Under the pieces are notes generated by a model. The model searched no databases and had not been told where the DNA came from. It worked only from the letters and a program-made list of their open reading frames with translations. Source: Francisella philomiragia subsp. philomiragia ATCC 25015 (GTDB lineage: Bacteria; Pseudomonadota; Gammaproteobacteria; Francisellales; Francisellaceae). Taken from it: a DNA stretch of 64,000 nt. Numbering within the stretch: the stretch's first letter is position 1; each line of letters starts with the position of its first letter. The position numbers and the translations under genes were made by a program. The stretch is taken from contig NZ_DS999311.1 in NCBI RefSeq assembly GCF_000156715.1, positions 186,001-250,000 of the forward strand. The letters are read 5' to 3'. Positions 9,658 to 19,487 of the stretch are shown here, piece by piece.

Positions 9658-10683
9658 ATGATTTCGAAAATATGCATAGCTGGAATAAATGGTTACACCG
9701 GACAGCTTCTTAAAGAATTAATAAGTAAACACCCAAATTTTGAATTAGCTGGGAGCTTAGGAATATCTAAGCAAGAAAATAAAGAATACACATATTCTTT
9801 GGATGAATTAAGTGCTGAAAACTTCGATGTGGATTTTTTATTATTAGCTACACCAGCAGAGATTTCTATAAAGATACTACAAAAACTCTATGAGAAGAAT
9901 ATAAAAACAAAGGTCTTAGATTTAAGCGGAGCTTTTAGACTAGATAAAGGTTTATTAGTATCTTGGTATGGATTATCTCACTCTATTGAAGGAATAGAAC
10001 AAGGTGCAAAATATGGACTTTCCCCATATGTTAAATTTACTCAGCAAGATACTATAATAGCGAACCCTGGATGCTATGCGACATGCGCATTATTATCACT
10101 ACTTCCCCTATTAAAGCATAATCTAATAAAACCCAACAATATAATTATAGATGCCAAATCAGGAGTCTCTGGAGCAGGGAAAAAACCAAGACAAGATTTA
10201 ATGTTCTCAGAGATGCTTAACAACTTTTTTCCATATAAGATTGGTAAACATCAACATATTCCTGAGATTCTAAAAGCTTTAACAGAGTTTGATATTAAAG
10301 AAGATGAGCTTTATTTCAACACAAGTATGTTACCGATTCATTCTGGCATTGCGATGACAATTTATGCTGATTTAAATTTAGAATCTACAACTTCAGAAGA
10401 GAATATTAGTGATTTAGTTAGTGATGCTTATAACAAAGAATATGCTGAGTACCCTTTATTTAAATTCATTGATATAGCAGCAGAGACAGATAGTACAGAA
10501 GTATCATCATTTTTATCAATTAAAGGTATCGTTGGCACACCCAACACTCATTTAGGATTTTCGATTAAAAATAATAAAATCATAGTTTTTTCTTTTATAG
10601 ACAATTTATTTAAAGGCGCTGTTACTCAAGCAATTGAGAATTTAAACAATTATTACGGGCTTCCTATAACCACAGGATTATAA
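9658..10683 (+). CDS. argC: N-acetyl-gamma-glutamyl-phosphate reductase
   Basis: ArgC reduces N-acetylglutamyl phosphate to the semialdehyde with NADPH. The N-terminal Rossmann motif reads AGINGYTGQ, and the catalytic cysteine is C139 in ANPGCYAT. The GKHQHIPEI block typical of the long-form ArgC follows. Length (341) is normal. It heads an argC-argJ-argB-argF operon with spacings of 14, -4 and -4 bases. The start ATG at 9658 is preceded by TGTGG, a weak ribosome site. Confidence 0.96.
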   Translation: MISKICIAGINGYTGQLLKELISKHPNFELAGSLGISKQENKEYTYSLDELSAENFDVDFLLLATPAEISIKILQKLYEKNIKTKVLDLSGAFRLDKGLLVSWYGLSHSIEGIEQGAKYGLSPYVKFTQQDTIIANPGCYATCALLSLLPLLKHNLIKPNNIIIDAKSGVSGAGKKPRQDLMFSEMLNNFFPYKIGKHQHIPEILKALTEFDIKEDELYFNTSMLPIHSGIAMTIYADLNLESTTSEENISDLVSDAYNKEYAEYPLFKFIDIAAETDSTEVSSFLSIKGIVGTPNTHLGFSIKNNKIIVFSFIDNLFKGAVTQAIENLNNYYGLPITTGL

Positions 10684-10697
10684 AAAAGGAGATAGAT

Positions 10698-11888
10698 ATG
10701 GAGAGCTTATTTAGAACAAAATTACCAAAAGGATTTTTAGCAGGTGGTGTAAATTGTGGTGTTAGGCTCTATCGTCCAGATCTAGGAGTTATAATTTCAG
10801 AAAAAAACTGTAAAGCTGTAGGAGTTTTTACAAAAAACAAATGTAAAGCCGCACCAGTTAAATATTGCATGAATTTGTTACCAGCAGATAATATCAAAGC
10901 GATCATTACAAATAGTGGTCAAGCCAATGCCGCTACAGGAGAAATAGGCGATCAACACAACCAGCAAGTAGTTGATAGTTTAGCGACAGAACTAAACTGT
11001 TCATCTGAGCAAGTCTTGATCGCTTCAACAGGTGTTATTGGTCAGCAAATATCTATTGATAAAATAACATCTGCTATACCAAAACTAATAAACAGCGTAT
11101 CGAATATTGCTGATAAATTTGCAATCTCAATACTAACAACAGACCTATTACCTAAATCTGTCTATAAGAAAATACAGCTATCCACAGGGGAAATCACAAT
11201 TACTGGAATTTGCAAAGGTTCTGGAATGATAAACCCAAATATGGCAACAATGCTTGGATATTTTCTCACAGATGCTGATATAGATATTCGTTTAGCTCAA
11301 GAAATCCTTAGAGAGTCAAGTGATAACAGTTTCAATATGATCTCAGTAGATGGTGATATGTCTACTAATGATTGTGTATTTATGCTGGCAAATGGCGTAA
11401 GTGGTATTGAGGTTTCATCTAATGAAGATATAAATATATTTAAAGAAGCATTACATGAAATAGCTGTGATTTTAGCTAAAAGCATAGCTCGTGATGGCGA
11501 AGGAGCAACCAAGCTTATCGAGGCAAAAGTTACAGGTCTAAACGATGAAACACTTTCCAAAGAGTTAGCAAAGAAAATAATCTCTAGCTCTTTAGTCAAA
11601 ACAGCCATATATGGCGAATCTCCAAATTGGGGAAGAGTTTTAGCAAAAATTGGCGAAGTTGATATAGATGAGCAAACTCTAGAAAGTTGTCAGATATTTA
11701 TGCAAGGACAAAAAATCTTCGCAAATGGTCTACCTGTTTCAGATGATTTAACAAATCTTAAAAATGCCATGAAAGAAGATACTGTAACCATTGATGTTAC
11801 ATTTTCTCAAGGAAACCAACAAGCAATAGCATGGGGCTGTGATCTAACTCAGCAATATGTAAATATAAATGCGGATTATTTATCATGA
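10698..11888 (+). CDS. argJ: Glutamate N-acetyltransferase / amino-acid acetyltransferase ArgJ
   Basis: ArgJ moves the acetyl group from N-acetylornithine to glutamate, recycling it; bifunctional members also use acetyl-CoA. The precursor self-cleaves before a threonine in the family motif MATML, here T184, which becomes the N-terminal nucleophile of the beta chain. The KGSGMI block just ahead is intact. A strong AAGGAG precedes the start. No argA or argE lies in the cluster, which fits the cyclic route. The gene overlaps argB by four bases (ATGA). Confidence 0.96.
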   Translation: MESLFRTKLPKGFLAGGVNCGVRLYRPDLGVIISEKNCKAVGVFTKNKCKAAPVKYCMNLLPADNIKAIITNSGQANAATGEIGDQHNQQVVDSLATELNCSSEQVLIASTGVIGQQISIDKITSAIPKLINSVSNIADKFAISILTTDLLPKSVYKKIQLSTGEITITGICKGSGMINPNMATMLGYFLTDADIDIRLAQEILRESSDNSFNMISVDGDMSTNDCVFMLANGVSGIEVSSNEDINIFKEALHEIAVILAKSIARDGEGATKLIEAKVTGLNDETLSKELAKKIISSSLVKTAIYGESPNWGRVLAKIGEVDIDEQTLESCQIFMQGQKIFANGLPVSDDLTNLKNAMKEDTVTIDVTFSQGNQQAIAWGCDLTQQYVNINADYLS

Positions 11889-12691
11889 AAGAATTAGCAA
11901 ATAAAAGAATCTTAATAAAACTAGGTGGCTCAGTACTTGAAGATGAAAAAGTGATGAAAAACCTATGTATTGATATAAAAAACCTAAAAGAAGCTGGGGC
12001 AGAAATAATCATTGTCCACGGTGGTGGTAAATTTATAACCAAGTGTCTAGAAAAGCACAATGTTCAAACAAAATTTCTAGATGGTTTTAGAGTTACTCCA
12101 AAAGAACATATGGAGATAATTCAGATGGCTCTATACAGAGTTAACAAAAAGCTCTCGCAAATGTTTAGTAGTATCAATTTAGATGGTATTAGCATATCTG
12201 GTGAGGATAGTAACTTAATTACTTGTAGCCTAATCGATAAAGATAAATATGGCTATGTCGGTTTAGTCAAAGATGTTGATCCTACAGTTATTCTAAAAGC
12301 TCTACCTCAAGGGCTAATACCTATAGTTGCAACGATTTGTCTTACTGATAAATTTGAGTCAGTAAATGTCAATGCAGATAATGTTGCATCAGAGCTAGCT
12401 ATTATTTGTGATGTCGATGAGCTTATCTATATAACTGATCAAAATGGTGTACTTGATAATAATGGTAATTTAATCAAAAGCCTATCTGTAAAAGATATTT
12501 CAAAACTAATTGAAAATAAAACAGCTGTTGGTGGAATGAGTATCAAGCTTGACTCAATAAAAAACTTTTTAAATTGCTCAAAGAAAACCATCAGCATACT
12601 AAATGGTAATCAAGAGCAAATTTTAACCAAAAAAATATTATTTAATGCAGAAGAACTAGGAACAACTTGTGTATTTGGAGGAGGAATATGA
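11885..12691 (+). CDS. argB: Acetylglutamate kinase
   Basis: ArgB phosphorylates N-acetylglutamate, the second step. This amino acid kinase fold protein shows KLGGSVL near the N-terminus, VHGGGK for phosphate binding around residue 44, and the C-terminal VGGMSIKLDS block. At 268 residues it lacks the long N-terminal kinking helix of arginine-inhibited hexameric ArgB enzymes, so it is more likely the dimeric, arginine-insensitive type; this is inferred from length alone. It overlaps both neighbours by 4 bases. Confidence 0.94.
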   Translation: MKELANKRILIKLGGSVLEDEKVMKNLCIDIKNLKEAGAEIIIVHGGGKFITKCLEKHNVQTKFLDGFRVTPKEHMEIIQMALYRVNKKLSQMFSSINLDGISISGEDSNLITCSLIDKDKYGYVGLVKDVDPTVILKALPQGLIPIVATICLTDKFESVNVNADNVASELAIICDVDELIYITDQNGVLDNNGNLIKSLSVKDISKLIENKTAVGGMSIKLDSIKNFLNCSKKTISILNGNQEQILTKKILFNAEELGTTCVFGGGI

Positions 12692-13596
12692 AAAACCTAT
12701 CTTTTAATCATCTACTTTCAGGGGCAGAAATAACAACTAAGGATTTTGAAAATATAATTCAAATAGCCCAAGATATGAAAACTAACCCTCAAAAATATAA
12801 CAATGCCTTAAAAGATAAGATAATTGCACTGATTTTTGATAAACCATCTCTTAGAACTCGTTTTAGTTTTTCTGCTGCTATTATCGAGATGGGTGGTAAT
12901 CTAATCGAGAGCGTCTCTGCCTCTAGAAAAAATGAACAGCCTAAAGATTTTATTAGAGTTATACAAAACTATTGTTCTGCCGTTGTTATTAGAACTTTCG
13001 CTGATAGCGATGTTGAGGAAATGGTTTCTTACTCTAAAGTTCCAATTATAAATGCCTTGACAGATTTATATCATCCTTGTCAAACATTAGCAGACTTACT
13101 AACATTAAAAGAAGTTTTTGGTAGTTTAGACTCCCTAAAAATAGCTTATATAGGTGATTCTAACAATATCTTATACAGTTTGTTATTATTAGCTAATACT
13201 ATCGGCTTAGAGGTACACTACGCTTGTCCAAAAGGTCATAAACCAGATCAAAAGATTTTAGATCAACTTCAAGATCTAAGTATTGTTAAATGTTTTGATG
13301 ACCCTAAAGAAGCTGTCAAAGGATGTGATGCTGTATATACTGATGTTTGGTGTAGCATGGGCTTTGAACCAACAGCAGAAGATGCTTTTGCAGGATTTCA
13401 GGTAAATAAAGAGCTAATGTCATATGCAAATGATAATGCTATCTTTATGCATTGTATGCCTATGGAAAGAGGCAAAGAAGTTAGCGAAGATCTCCCAGAT
13501 GATAAATGTTCTGCTATCTTCCAACAAAGTTTAAATAGAAAATTTGTGCAAAAAGCACTTTTATATATGATATTGGGAAATATTAAAACGAATTAA
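12688..13596 (+). CDS. argF: Ornithine carbamoyltransferase
   Basis: ArgF makes citrulline from ornithine and carbamoyl phosphate. The carbamoyl-phosphate loop appears as SLRTR at residues 54-58 (S-x-R-T-R), the DxxHP-like block as DLYHPCQTLAD, and the catalytic HCMP at residues 255-258. The variant HCMPMERG replaces the commoner HCLPAHRG. The start is the ATG at 12688, overlapping the argB stop (ATGA) after a GGAGGAGG site; a TTG 21 bases upstream is in frame but unnecessary. Acetylornithine carbamoyltransferase is a less likely alternative. carAB is not in the window. Confidence 0.93.
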   Translation: MKNLSFNHLLSGAEITTKDFENIIQIAQDMKTNPQKYNNALKDKIIALIFDKPSLRTRFSFSAAIIEMGGNLIESVSASRKNEQPKDFIRVIQNYCSAVVIRTFADSDVEEMVSYSKVPIINALTDLYHPCQTLADLLTLKEVFGSLDSLKIAYIGDSNNILYSLLLLANTIGLEVHYACPKGHKPDQKILDQLQDLSIVKCFDDPKEAVKGCDAVYTDVWCSMGFEPTAEDAFAGFQVNKELMSYANDNAIFMHCMPMERGKEVSEDLPDDKCSAIFQQSLNRKFVQKALLYMILGNIKTN

Positions 13597-13646
13597 AAAG
13601 ATATACTTCTAAAGAAGACAATTTAGAAAAAAGAATAAAAGAAATA

Positions 13647-15533
13647 CTATTTTATATATTTATTCACAAGCTTAACAAAAGCCATTGGATCTTCTATCTT
13701 AGCACCTTCAACAAACATCGCCTGAAGAAGTAAAAGCTCAGATAAATCAGCAAATATTTCTGTATCTGCTTCATTTTTAAGCTTTTGAACTAAATTATGT
13801 TCTGCATTAAGCTCTAAGATAGGCTTCATACCCATACCAGGCATAAATCCTTGACCAGCTTCTTCCATCATCTTCTGCATGTGTAGACTCATACCATAGT
13901 CATTTACAACCACACAGCTTGGAGAATCTGTCAAACGCTTAGACAAGCGTACATCTTCAACCTTATCTTTTAGAACTTCTTTAATTTCTTTTAAAACTTT
14001 CTCAAAGTCTTTCGCTTCTTTCTCAAATTTCTCTTTGTTCTCTGGAGTCTCAAATTTATCAAGATCGATATCACCTTTAATAATAGACTTCATATGCTTA
14101 CCATCAAACTCAGTCAAAGTAGACATCATCCATTCATCGATTCTATCTGTCATCAAGATAACTTCAATACCTTTCTTCTTGAATGCTTCAAGTTGCGGAT
14201 TATTTACAGCAGCCTTATAACTATCTGATGTAATATAGTAGATAGTATCTTGCCCCTCTTTCATGCGAGAGATATAGTCTGCTAAAGAAACTGTTTGCTT
14301 AGCATCACCACTTTCAGTAGTCGCAAATCTTAATAAGCCCGCGATCTTTTCTTTGTTTGAGTAATCATCAGAAACACCTTCTTTCAACACCTGACCAAAA
14401 CTATCCCAGAACTTTTGATATTTTTCTGTATCTTTACTAGCTAGCTTCTTAAGTTCGCTTAGGATTTTAGTCGTTATTGCTTTTTTAATCTTATCAATAA
14501 CTTTATTATGCTGTAATATCTCACGTGATACATTAAGTGGTAAATCAGCAGAATCAATCACACCCTTAACAAATCTTAAATATGGAGGTAATAATTCCTT
14601 ATTCTCCATAATAAAGACTCTACGTACATACAGTGATAGACCATAGTCTTTATCTCTGTTCCAGAAATCAAAAGGTTTATTTTGTGGAATATAAAGTAGG
14701 CTATTATATTCAAGATTACCTTCAACCTTATTATGTATCCACATTAAAGCATCGGCAAAATCATGGGAAATATACTTATAGAACTCTTGATATTCCTCAT
14801 CAGTCACTTCATCTTTTGATCTTAGCCATATAGCCTTAGTATTATTTACTGTTTCATACTCATCTTTGATAATTTGTTTACCATCTTTATCATGCTCAAC
14901 TTTCTTCATTTGAATTTGCGTATTGATACAATCTGAGTATTTATTAACCAAACCTTTTAATAAATGATAATCTAGTAGATCTAACTGATCTTCTTTAATA
15001 TGAAGAGTTATTTCTGTACCACGCTTCTCTTTTGTAATAGTCTCAACTGTGAAACCATTTTGAGCATCAGAAACCCATTTAGTAGCTTGAGATTTATCTT
15101 GCCCTGCTTTCCTAGTTCTAACTGTAACTTTATCAGCAACAATAAATGATGAATAAAAACCAACACCAAACTGACCTATCAACTCGTTATCTTTACTCTT
15201 GTCGCCAGTTAGACTTTCTAAAAACTTCTTCGTTCCAGACTTTGCAATTGTACCAAGGTTTTCAATAACTTCTTCTTCAGTCATACCAATACCATTATCA
15301 CTAACAGTAATTGTTTTTGCATCTTTATCAAAATCAATTCTAATAGCATAATCAGTATCATCTTCATTCAAAGCTGCATTTGAGATACTCTCATATCTTA
15401 GCTTTTCTATAGCATCAGAACTATTAGATACAAGCTCTCTTAAGAATATCTCACGATTTGAATATAATGAATGAATCACAAGATGAAGTAATTTATCAAC
15501 TTCTGTTTCAAATGTATATTTTTTCTCTGACAT
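13647..15533 (-). CDS. htpG: Hsp90-family chaperone HtpG
   Basis: HtpG is the bacterial Hsp90, an ATP-dependent dimeric cytosolic chaperone. The 628 residues give the GHKL ATPase domain first ([14 protein letters not shown], then DNGIGMT, then GQFGVGFYS). The middle client domain (about 230-500) and a C-terminal dimerisation domain ending in a conserved FVKLVNKYI stretch follow. It converges with argF. The upstream region carries both a sigma-70-like promoter and a sequence close to the heat-shock sigma-32 consensus. Confidence 0.98.
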   Translation of the reverse strand: MSEKKYTFETEVDKLLHLVIHSLYSNREIFLRELVSNSSDAIEKLRYESISNAALNEDDTDYAIRIDFDKDAKTITVSDNGIGMTEEEVIENLGTIAKSGTKKFLESLTGDKSKDNELIGQFGVGFYSSFIVADKVTVRTRKAGQDKSQATKWVSDAQNGFTVETITKEKRGTEITLHIKEDQLDLLDYHLLKGLVNKYSDCINTQIQMKKVEHDKDGKQIIKDEYETVNNTKAIWLRSKDEVTDEEYQEFYKYISHDFADALMWIHNKVEGNLEYNSLLYIPQNKPFDFWNRDKDYGLSLYVRRVFIMENKELLPPYLRFVKGVIDSADLPLNVSREILQHNKVIDKIKKAITTKILSELKKLASKDTEKYQKFWDSFGQVLKEGVSDDYSNKEKIAGLLRFATTESGDAKQTVSLADYISRMKEGQDTIYYITSDSYKAAVNNPQLEAFKKKGIEVILMTDRIDEWMMSTLTEFDGKHMKSIIKGDIDLDKFETPENKEKFEKEAKDFEKVLKEIKEVLKDKVEDVRLSKRLTDSPSCVVVNDYGMSLHMQKMMEEAGQGFMPGMGMKPILELNAEHNLVQKLKNEADTEIFADLSELLLLQAMFVEGAKIEDPMAFVKLVNKYIK

Positions 15534-15550
15534 TTATATAACCCTCTTTT

Positions 15551-15580
15551 GTTATACTTTTTCAAATAACTTTATGACAA
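15551..15580 (-). promoter_or_regulatory. Candidate sigma-70 promoter of htpG
   Basis: On the minus strand, -35 TTGTCA (15575-15580) and -10 TATAAC (15551-15556) are separated by 18 bp, about 20 bases ahead of the htpG start codon. Confidence 0.5.
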
Positions 15581-15586
15581 GTATGT

Positions 15587-15614
15587 ATATGAGAGTTATT
15601 ACTATTTTTTCAAG
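15587..15614 (-). promoter_or_regulatory. Candidate sigma-32 heat-shock promoter of htpG
   Basis: CTTGAAA (15608-15614 on the complement) followed after 13 bases by TCTCATAT (15587-15594) resembles the RpoH consensus CTTGAAA-N11-16-CCCCATNT: the -35 is perfect and the -10 matches five of seven fixed positions. It lies just upstream of the sigma-70 candidate. Confidence 0.5.
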
Positions 15615-15648
15615 ATTTTTTAGCATATAAAAATGCATTTTTAGATAA

Positions 15649-16329
15649 TTATTCTACTTTTTGTTTATTTTTAGCAGTTAATTCTCTTTCTTGACGTATT
15701 TCATCAATAAAAGCACCTCCAATCAAACCACTTGGAATAGCAAAAACTCCAATTCCCAACATAGAAACTATTGCTGCTATTAACCTACCTAAGAGTGTAA
15801 TTGGATACATATCTCCATAACCTACTGTTGTTAGAGTAATAACACCCCACCACAAAGTATTAGATATAGATGAAAAAACCTGAGGTTGAGCTTCATGCTC
15901 AGCATAGAACATCAAGATACAAGATATTATCAATATAACAAAAATTAAGCAGTATGAAACCAATAGCTCTAAATAAATTTTCTTAAAAACATTAATCAAT
16001 CTATTCATTATCGCTGTATTTTGGAAAATTTTGAATACTCGTAGTAATCTCAAAACTATTAACTCATGAGAATTAATACCAAACAACGATAATATTAATG
16101 GTAGAAATATAGCTATGAAATCAATAACATTATAAAAGCTAAAAATAAAAACTAACTTTCTACGAGCAATAATTAATCTGATAATATACTCAATAGAGAA
16201 TATAGCCGAAAATGTTATATTAATGTAATTAAGATAATCAGTATCTCCATAATCGATCTGAGCAATTAGAGTGAAAGAATTTATAACAACAAAAACAATA
16301 ATTATACTTTGGTAAATTTTTTGTAACAT
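15649..16329 (-). CDS. Voltage-gated-type potassium channel subunit
   Basis: This is a six-transmembrane ion channel of the Kv superfamily. The K+ selectivity filter TTVGYGD is at about residues 164-171, after a pore helix (SNTLWWGVIT). S1-S4 precede it, and the S4-like helix VLRLLRVFKIFQ carries only three or four basic residues, so voltage sensitivity may be weak. At 226 residues it ends shortly after S6 and has no RCK or cyclic-nucleotide domain. It sits between rplQ and htpG on the same strand. The first ATG gives a protein beginning directly with S1. Confidence 0.88.
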   Translation of the reverse strand: MLQKIYQSIIIVFVVINSFTLIAQIDYGDTDYLNYINITFSAIFSIEYIIRLIIARRKLVFIFSFYNVIDFIAIFLPLILSLFGINSHELIVLRLLRVFKIFQNTAIMNRLINVFKKIYLELLVSYCLIFVILIISCILMFYAEHEAQPQVFSSISNTLWWGVITLTTVGYGDMYPITLLGRLIAAIVSMLGIGVFAIPSGLIGGAFIDEIRQERELTAKNKQKVE

Positions 16330-16440
16330 ATAACAGCATTTCGAAAACTCTTATATCAAGAGTTTAACAAAATTTTATAATTATTAGTTAAATTTAAAAT
16401 AGAAATATTTTATTGAGAATGTAAAGTATTGAAAAAATTA

Positions 16441-16878
16441 TTATTCTGCTTCAACAGCTTCTTCGACTTGAGGTCTATCAACCAATTCAATGAAAGCCAT
16501 AGGAGCTTTATCACCGAATCTATAGCCACACTTAAGAATTCTAGTATAACCACCTGCTCTTTCTGCATAACGAGCACCAAACTCTTCAAAAAGCTTAGTC
16601 ACAGCTGCTTTGTTTCTTAAGAAATCAAAAGCTTGTCTTCTAAGAGCAACTGATTGTGCTTTAAATTCATTAGAATTTACATCTAATTCATTTCTTAGTT
16701 TGAATTCTCTCTTAGCTAATGTTACTAAAGGCTCAACTATTGTTCTTAATTCTTTAGCTTTCGGTAAAGTAGTTTTGATAAGCTCATGGTTAATCAATGA
16801 TGCTGACATGTTTTTAAACATAGCTTTTCTATGACTACTAGTTCTTCCAAACTTACTACCTTTTTTACGATGTCTCAT
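16441..16878 (-). CDS. rplQ: 50S ribosomal protein L17
   Basis: L17 closes the alpha operon, as in most proteobacteria. The start [19 protein letters not shown] is highly conserved. The protein is 145 residues; the body through the AGGYTRILK segment aligns with L17, and a short acidic tail (EEAVEAE) extends the C-terminus. It lies 43 bases after rpoA. The 111 bases between it and the K+ channel contain no clear terminator. Confidence 0.97.
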   Translation of the reverse strand: MRHRKKGSKFGRTSSHRKAMFKNMSASLINHELIKTTLPKAKELRTIVEPLVTLAKREFKLRNELDVNSNEFKAQSVALRRQAFDFLRNKAAVTKLFEEFGARYAERAGGYTRILKCGYRFGDKAPMAFIELVDRPQVEEAVEAE

Positions 16879-16921
16879 AGTAATTACTCCTTTATAGTTA
16901 ATATTATATGATTACTATATG

Positions 16922-17893
16922 TTATTTTCCTTCAACTAGTTCTCTAAAATTGTCAATCTGAACACCTAGAGATAAGTTATTGTCTATTAAAATTTGCTTG
17001 ATCTCATTTAAAGATTTTTTACCTAAATTAGGTATCTTCATAAGTTGTGATTCTGAATACTGTACTAAGTCACCAAGATACTTGATGTTTTCAGCTCTCA
17101 AACAATTAGATGATCTAACCGTTAACTCTAGGTCATCAATTGGTTTAAGCAATATAGGATCAATATTAGAATCCAACAATGCATCACCTGTTTTACCATT
17201 ACTAGGTACTCTAAGAGATACAAATACAGATATCTGTTCACAGAAATACTCAAGAGCTTTTGTAACAGCTACTAGTGGCTCGATAGTACCATTTGTTTTC
17301 ACAAATACTTCTAGAGTTTCATTAGTGCCATTATCAAAGATTTCAAAAGCAACTCTTTTTATTGGATTAAAATCAGAATCTACCGCTATATCTCCTACTT
17401 TTTCAAGCTCAGTTGGTAATGCTGAAAGAATTCCAACATTTCTACCTACGCTAACAGTAGCTGTTAAACTAAACTTTCTCTCATTAGTTAGAGTAGCAAT
17501 AGGTTGATCCTTGTTAATTATTTCAATACCTTGAGTAGTTTTGAAATCACCAGCAGTCACAACGCCAGATTTAGTTACTGATAGTTCTAATTCCACTTTT
17601 GATACATTTTTATCAAGTTTTATTGCAACCTTCTTTAAATTAGAAACAATCTCAACAACATCCTCTTTAACATCTTCTAAAGTCGAATATTCATGAAGAA
17701 CACCATCTATATTAACTTTAATAATAGAAGCACCTGATAATGAAGATAACAAAAATCTTCTAATAGAGTTACCAAGGATATGAGCCATACCTTTTTCTAC
17801 AGGAGAAACTTGAATTTTATATCCAAAAGCCCCTAACTCTTCTTTAAGCTGTATATTAGGTACAAATTCCTGATTTGAATTATTATTACTCAC
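16922..17893 (-). CDS. rpoA: RNA polymerase alpha subunit (ribosomal-operon copy, rpoA1 type)
   Basis: Alpha assembles RNA polymerase through its N-terminal domain and contacts DNA and activators through its C-terminal domain. Both are present in 323 residues. The C-terminal domain is close to E. coli, keeping [13 protein letters not shown] (the Arg265 and Asn268 equivalents for UP-element binding) and NLGKKSL. The N-terminal domain is unusually diverged; for example [15 protein letters not shown] replaces ERGFGHTLGNALRRI. Francisella species are known for two different alpha genes; this one, in the ribosomal operon, corresponds to rpoA1. The second copy is not in the window. Confidence 0.95.
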   Translation of the reverse strand: MSNNNSNQEFVPNIQLKEELGAFGYKIQVSPVEKGMAHILGNSIRRFLLSSLSGASIIKVNIDGVLHEYSTLEDVKEDVVEIVSNLKKVAIKLDKNVSKVELELSVTKSGVVTAGDFKTTQGIEIINKDQPIATLTNERKFSLTATVSVGRNVGILSALPTELEKVGDIAVDSDFNPIKRVAFEIFDNGTNETLEVFVKTNGTIEPLVAVTKALEYFCEQISVFVSLRVPSNGKTGDALLDSNIDPILLKPIDDLELTVRSSNCLRAENIKYLGDLVQYSESQLMKIPNLGKKSLNEIKQILIDNNLSLGVQIDNFRELVEGK

Positions 17894-17949
17894 TAAAAAA
17901 ATCTCCTTGAAATAAGGCTATATACGAGTCTTTAAAAAATAATAAATTA

Positions 17950-18570
17950 TTACTTAGAGTAAAGCTCGATGATTAATTGTTCATTTATGTCTGCAGATAA
18001 TTCTGATCTGTCTGGTGAAGACTTCATAGTACCTTCTAAAGAATCAGTATTTACATCAATCCAAGAAAGTTCTTTTCTATGCTTAGCAAGTTCAATAGCG
18101 TTCTGAATTCTTAGCTGTTTTTTAGATTTCTCTCTAACTGCGACTACATCACCAGCTTTAACTTGAGCTGATGGCACATTACAAGTATGTCCATTAAGCA
18201 TAATACCTTTATGAACAACAAGCTGTCTAGCTTCAGCACGTGTAGCAGCAAAGCCCATTCTATAAACAACATTGTCTAGTCTTGATTCTAATATTTCTAG
18301 TAAAGTAGCACCAGTGTTACCTTTTCTTCTATTAGCTTCAACATAGTATTTTTTGAATTGACCTTCTAAAACACCATACATACGACGAACTTTTTGCTTT
18401 TCTCTTAACTGTAAACCATAGTCAGATAGACGCGCTCTTCTTGCTCCATGCTGACCTGGTGCAGTATTCATTTTGCATTTTTCATCGTTAGCTTTTACGC
18501 CACTTTTTAAAAATAAGTCTGTACCTTCTCTTCTAGAAAGCTTACATTTTGGTCCTAGATATCTAGCCAT
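17950..18570 (-). CDS. rpsD: 30S ribosomal protein S4
   Basis: S4 is a primary 16S rRNA binder and, in E. coli, the translational repressor of the alpha operon. The 206 residues have the usual start [20 protein letters not shown], followed by the S4 RNA-binding domain with [13 protein letters not shown] and RQLVVHKGI. Its place between rpsK and rpoA is canonical. A possible S4 target lies upstream of rpsM (19410-19487). Confidence 0.98.
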   Translation of the reverse strand: MARYLGPKCKLSRREGTDLFLKSGVKANDEKCKMNTAPGQHGARRARLSDYGLQLREKQKVRRMYGVLEGQFKKYYVEANRRKGNTGATLLEILESRLDNVVYRMGFAATRAEARQLVVHKGIMLNGHTCNVPSAQVKAGDVVAVREKSKKQLRIQNAIELAKHRKELSWIDVNTDSLEGTMKSSPDRSELSADINEQLIIELYSK

Positions 18571-18591
18571 TATTAATTTCCCTTTAAAATA

Positions 18592-18981
18592 TTAAACACG
18601 ACGTTTCTTAGGAGGACGACAACCATTATGAGGTAATGGAGTCACATCTGTTATGCTTGTTACTTTTAAGTTTTTAGCATTTAAAGCTCTAACAGCAGAA
18701 TCTCTACCTGAACCTGGTCCTTTAACTAAAACATCTACGTTTTTAACACCATATTCAGCTGCGATATCAGCAGCTCTTTCAGCAGCTACTTGAGCAGCAA
18801 AAGGTGTACTTTTTCTTGAACCTCTAAAGCCACTACCACCAGAAGTAGCCCAAGATAATGCATTACCTTGTCTATCAGTAATAGTTACTATAGTGTTATT
18901 AAAAGATGAGTAAATATGAGCAACTGCATCAGTCACTACTCTTTTTACTTTTTTCTTTGATGATCTAACAGACTTAGCCAT
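18592..18981 (-). CDS. rpsK: 30S ribosomal protein S11
   Basis: S11 shapes the platform of the small subunit near the mRNA exit. The 129 residues contain [12 protein letters not shown]-type sequence ([18 protein letters not shown]), then the [14 protein letters not shown] and [11 protein letters not shown] blocks, and the basic C-terminus [12 protein letters not shown]. It sits 21 bases upstream of rpsD and 36 downstream of rpsM in the alpha operon. Confidence 0.98.
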
Positions 18982-19017
18982 ATAATCTACCCTTTAATCT
19001 TTATAGTTATAATTGTA

Positions 19018-19374
19018 TTACGCCTTAATTGGCTTTCTTGGACCTTTACGAGTACGCGCATTAGTCTTTGTTCTCTGTCCTCTTACAGGAAGGCTACGAC
19101 GATGTCTTCTACCTCTGAAGCAACCTAAGTCCATAAGTCTTTTTATGTCCATAGAAACTTCACGGCGTAAATCACCTTCTACCGTAAACTTAGCAACTTC
19201 TGTTCTTAAAGTTTCAATCTGTTCTTCAGACAAATCTTTAATCTTAACAGTTGGATCTACTTTGCAAGATTGGCAAATTTGTTGCGCTCTTGTTTTACCT
19301 ATTCCATAAATTGAAGTTAATCCTATCACTGTATGTTTATGAACAGGAATATTAACACCAGCTATACGAGCCAT
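19018..19374 (-). CDS. rpsM: 30S ribosomal protein S13
   Basis: S13 sits at the head of the 30S subunit and bridges to the 50S. The 118 residues start [19 protein letters not shown] and keep the helix-two-turn-helix (YGIGKTRAQ) and the basic tail [15 protein letters not shown]. It is the first gene of the classical alpha operon. The 115 bases between it and rpmJ contain two inverted repeats, at the position where the S4-controlled leader occurs in E. coli. Confidence 0.98.
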   Translation of the reverse strand: MARIAGVNIPVHKHTVIGLTSIYGIGKTRAQQICQSCKVDPTVKIKDLSEEQIETLRTEVAKFTVEGDLRREVSMDIKRLMDLGCFRGRRHRRSLPVRGQRTKTNARTRKGPRKPIKA

Positions 19375-19409
19375 CTACTTCACTCCTAATAATTATTCTT
19401 AATTTAGTT

Positions 19410-19487
19410 GCTATCTGCTGCATTTTGTAACTTGCTAGGATAGCTTTTTAAAAACAAATAATCAAGCTTTATTTAATTTGCTTGATT
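19410..19487 (-). promoter_or_regulatory. Candidate alpha-operon leader with terminator-like hairpin
   Basis: On the transcribed minus strand two inverted repeats occur in order. AATCAAGC/GCTTGATT (19480-19487 with 19460-19467, 12-base loop) is followed by ATTTGTTTTTA. GCTATC/GATAGC (19439-19444 with 19410-19415) then lies just ahead of the rpsM ribosome site. The first resembles an intrinsic terminator or attenuator. The position equals that of the S4-binding alpha leader of E. coli, but the pseudoknot is not demonstrated. Confidence 0.4.

Noticed and set aside
9658-13596. arg cluster as a recent insertion
   Set aside because: Base composition and codon use look like the flanking genes, and I see no integrase, direct repeats or tRNA at the borders. 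Comparison with relatives would be needed.
13597-13646. Terminator between argF and htpG (CTTC-TAAA-GAAG)
   Set aside because: The stem has only four base pairs and no T-run on either strand.
13660-13668. DnaA-box-like TTATTCACA at the htpG 3' end
   Set aside because: It falls in codons of the conserved C-terminal VNKYIK and stands alone.
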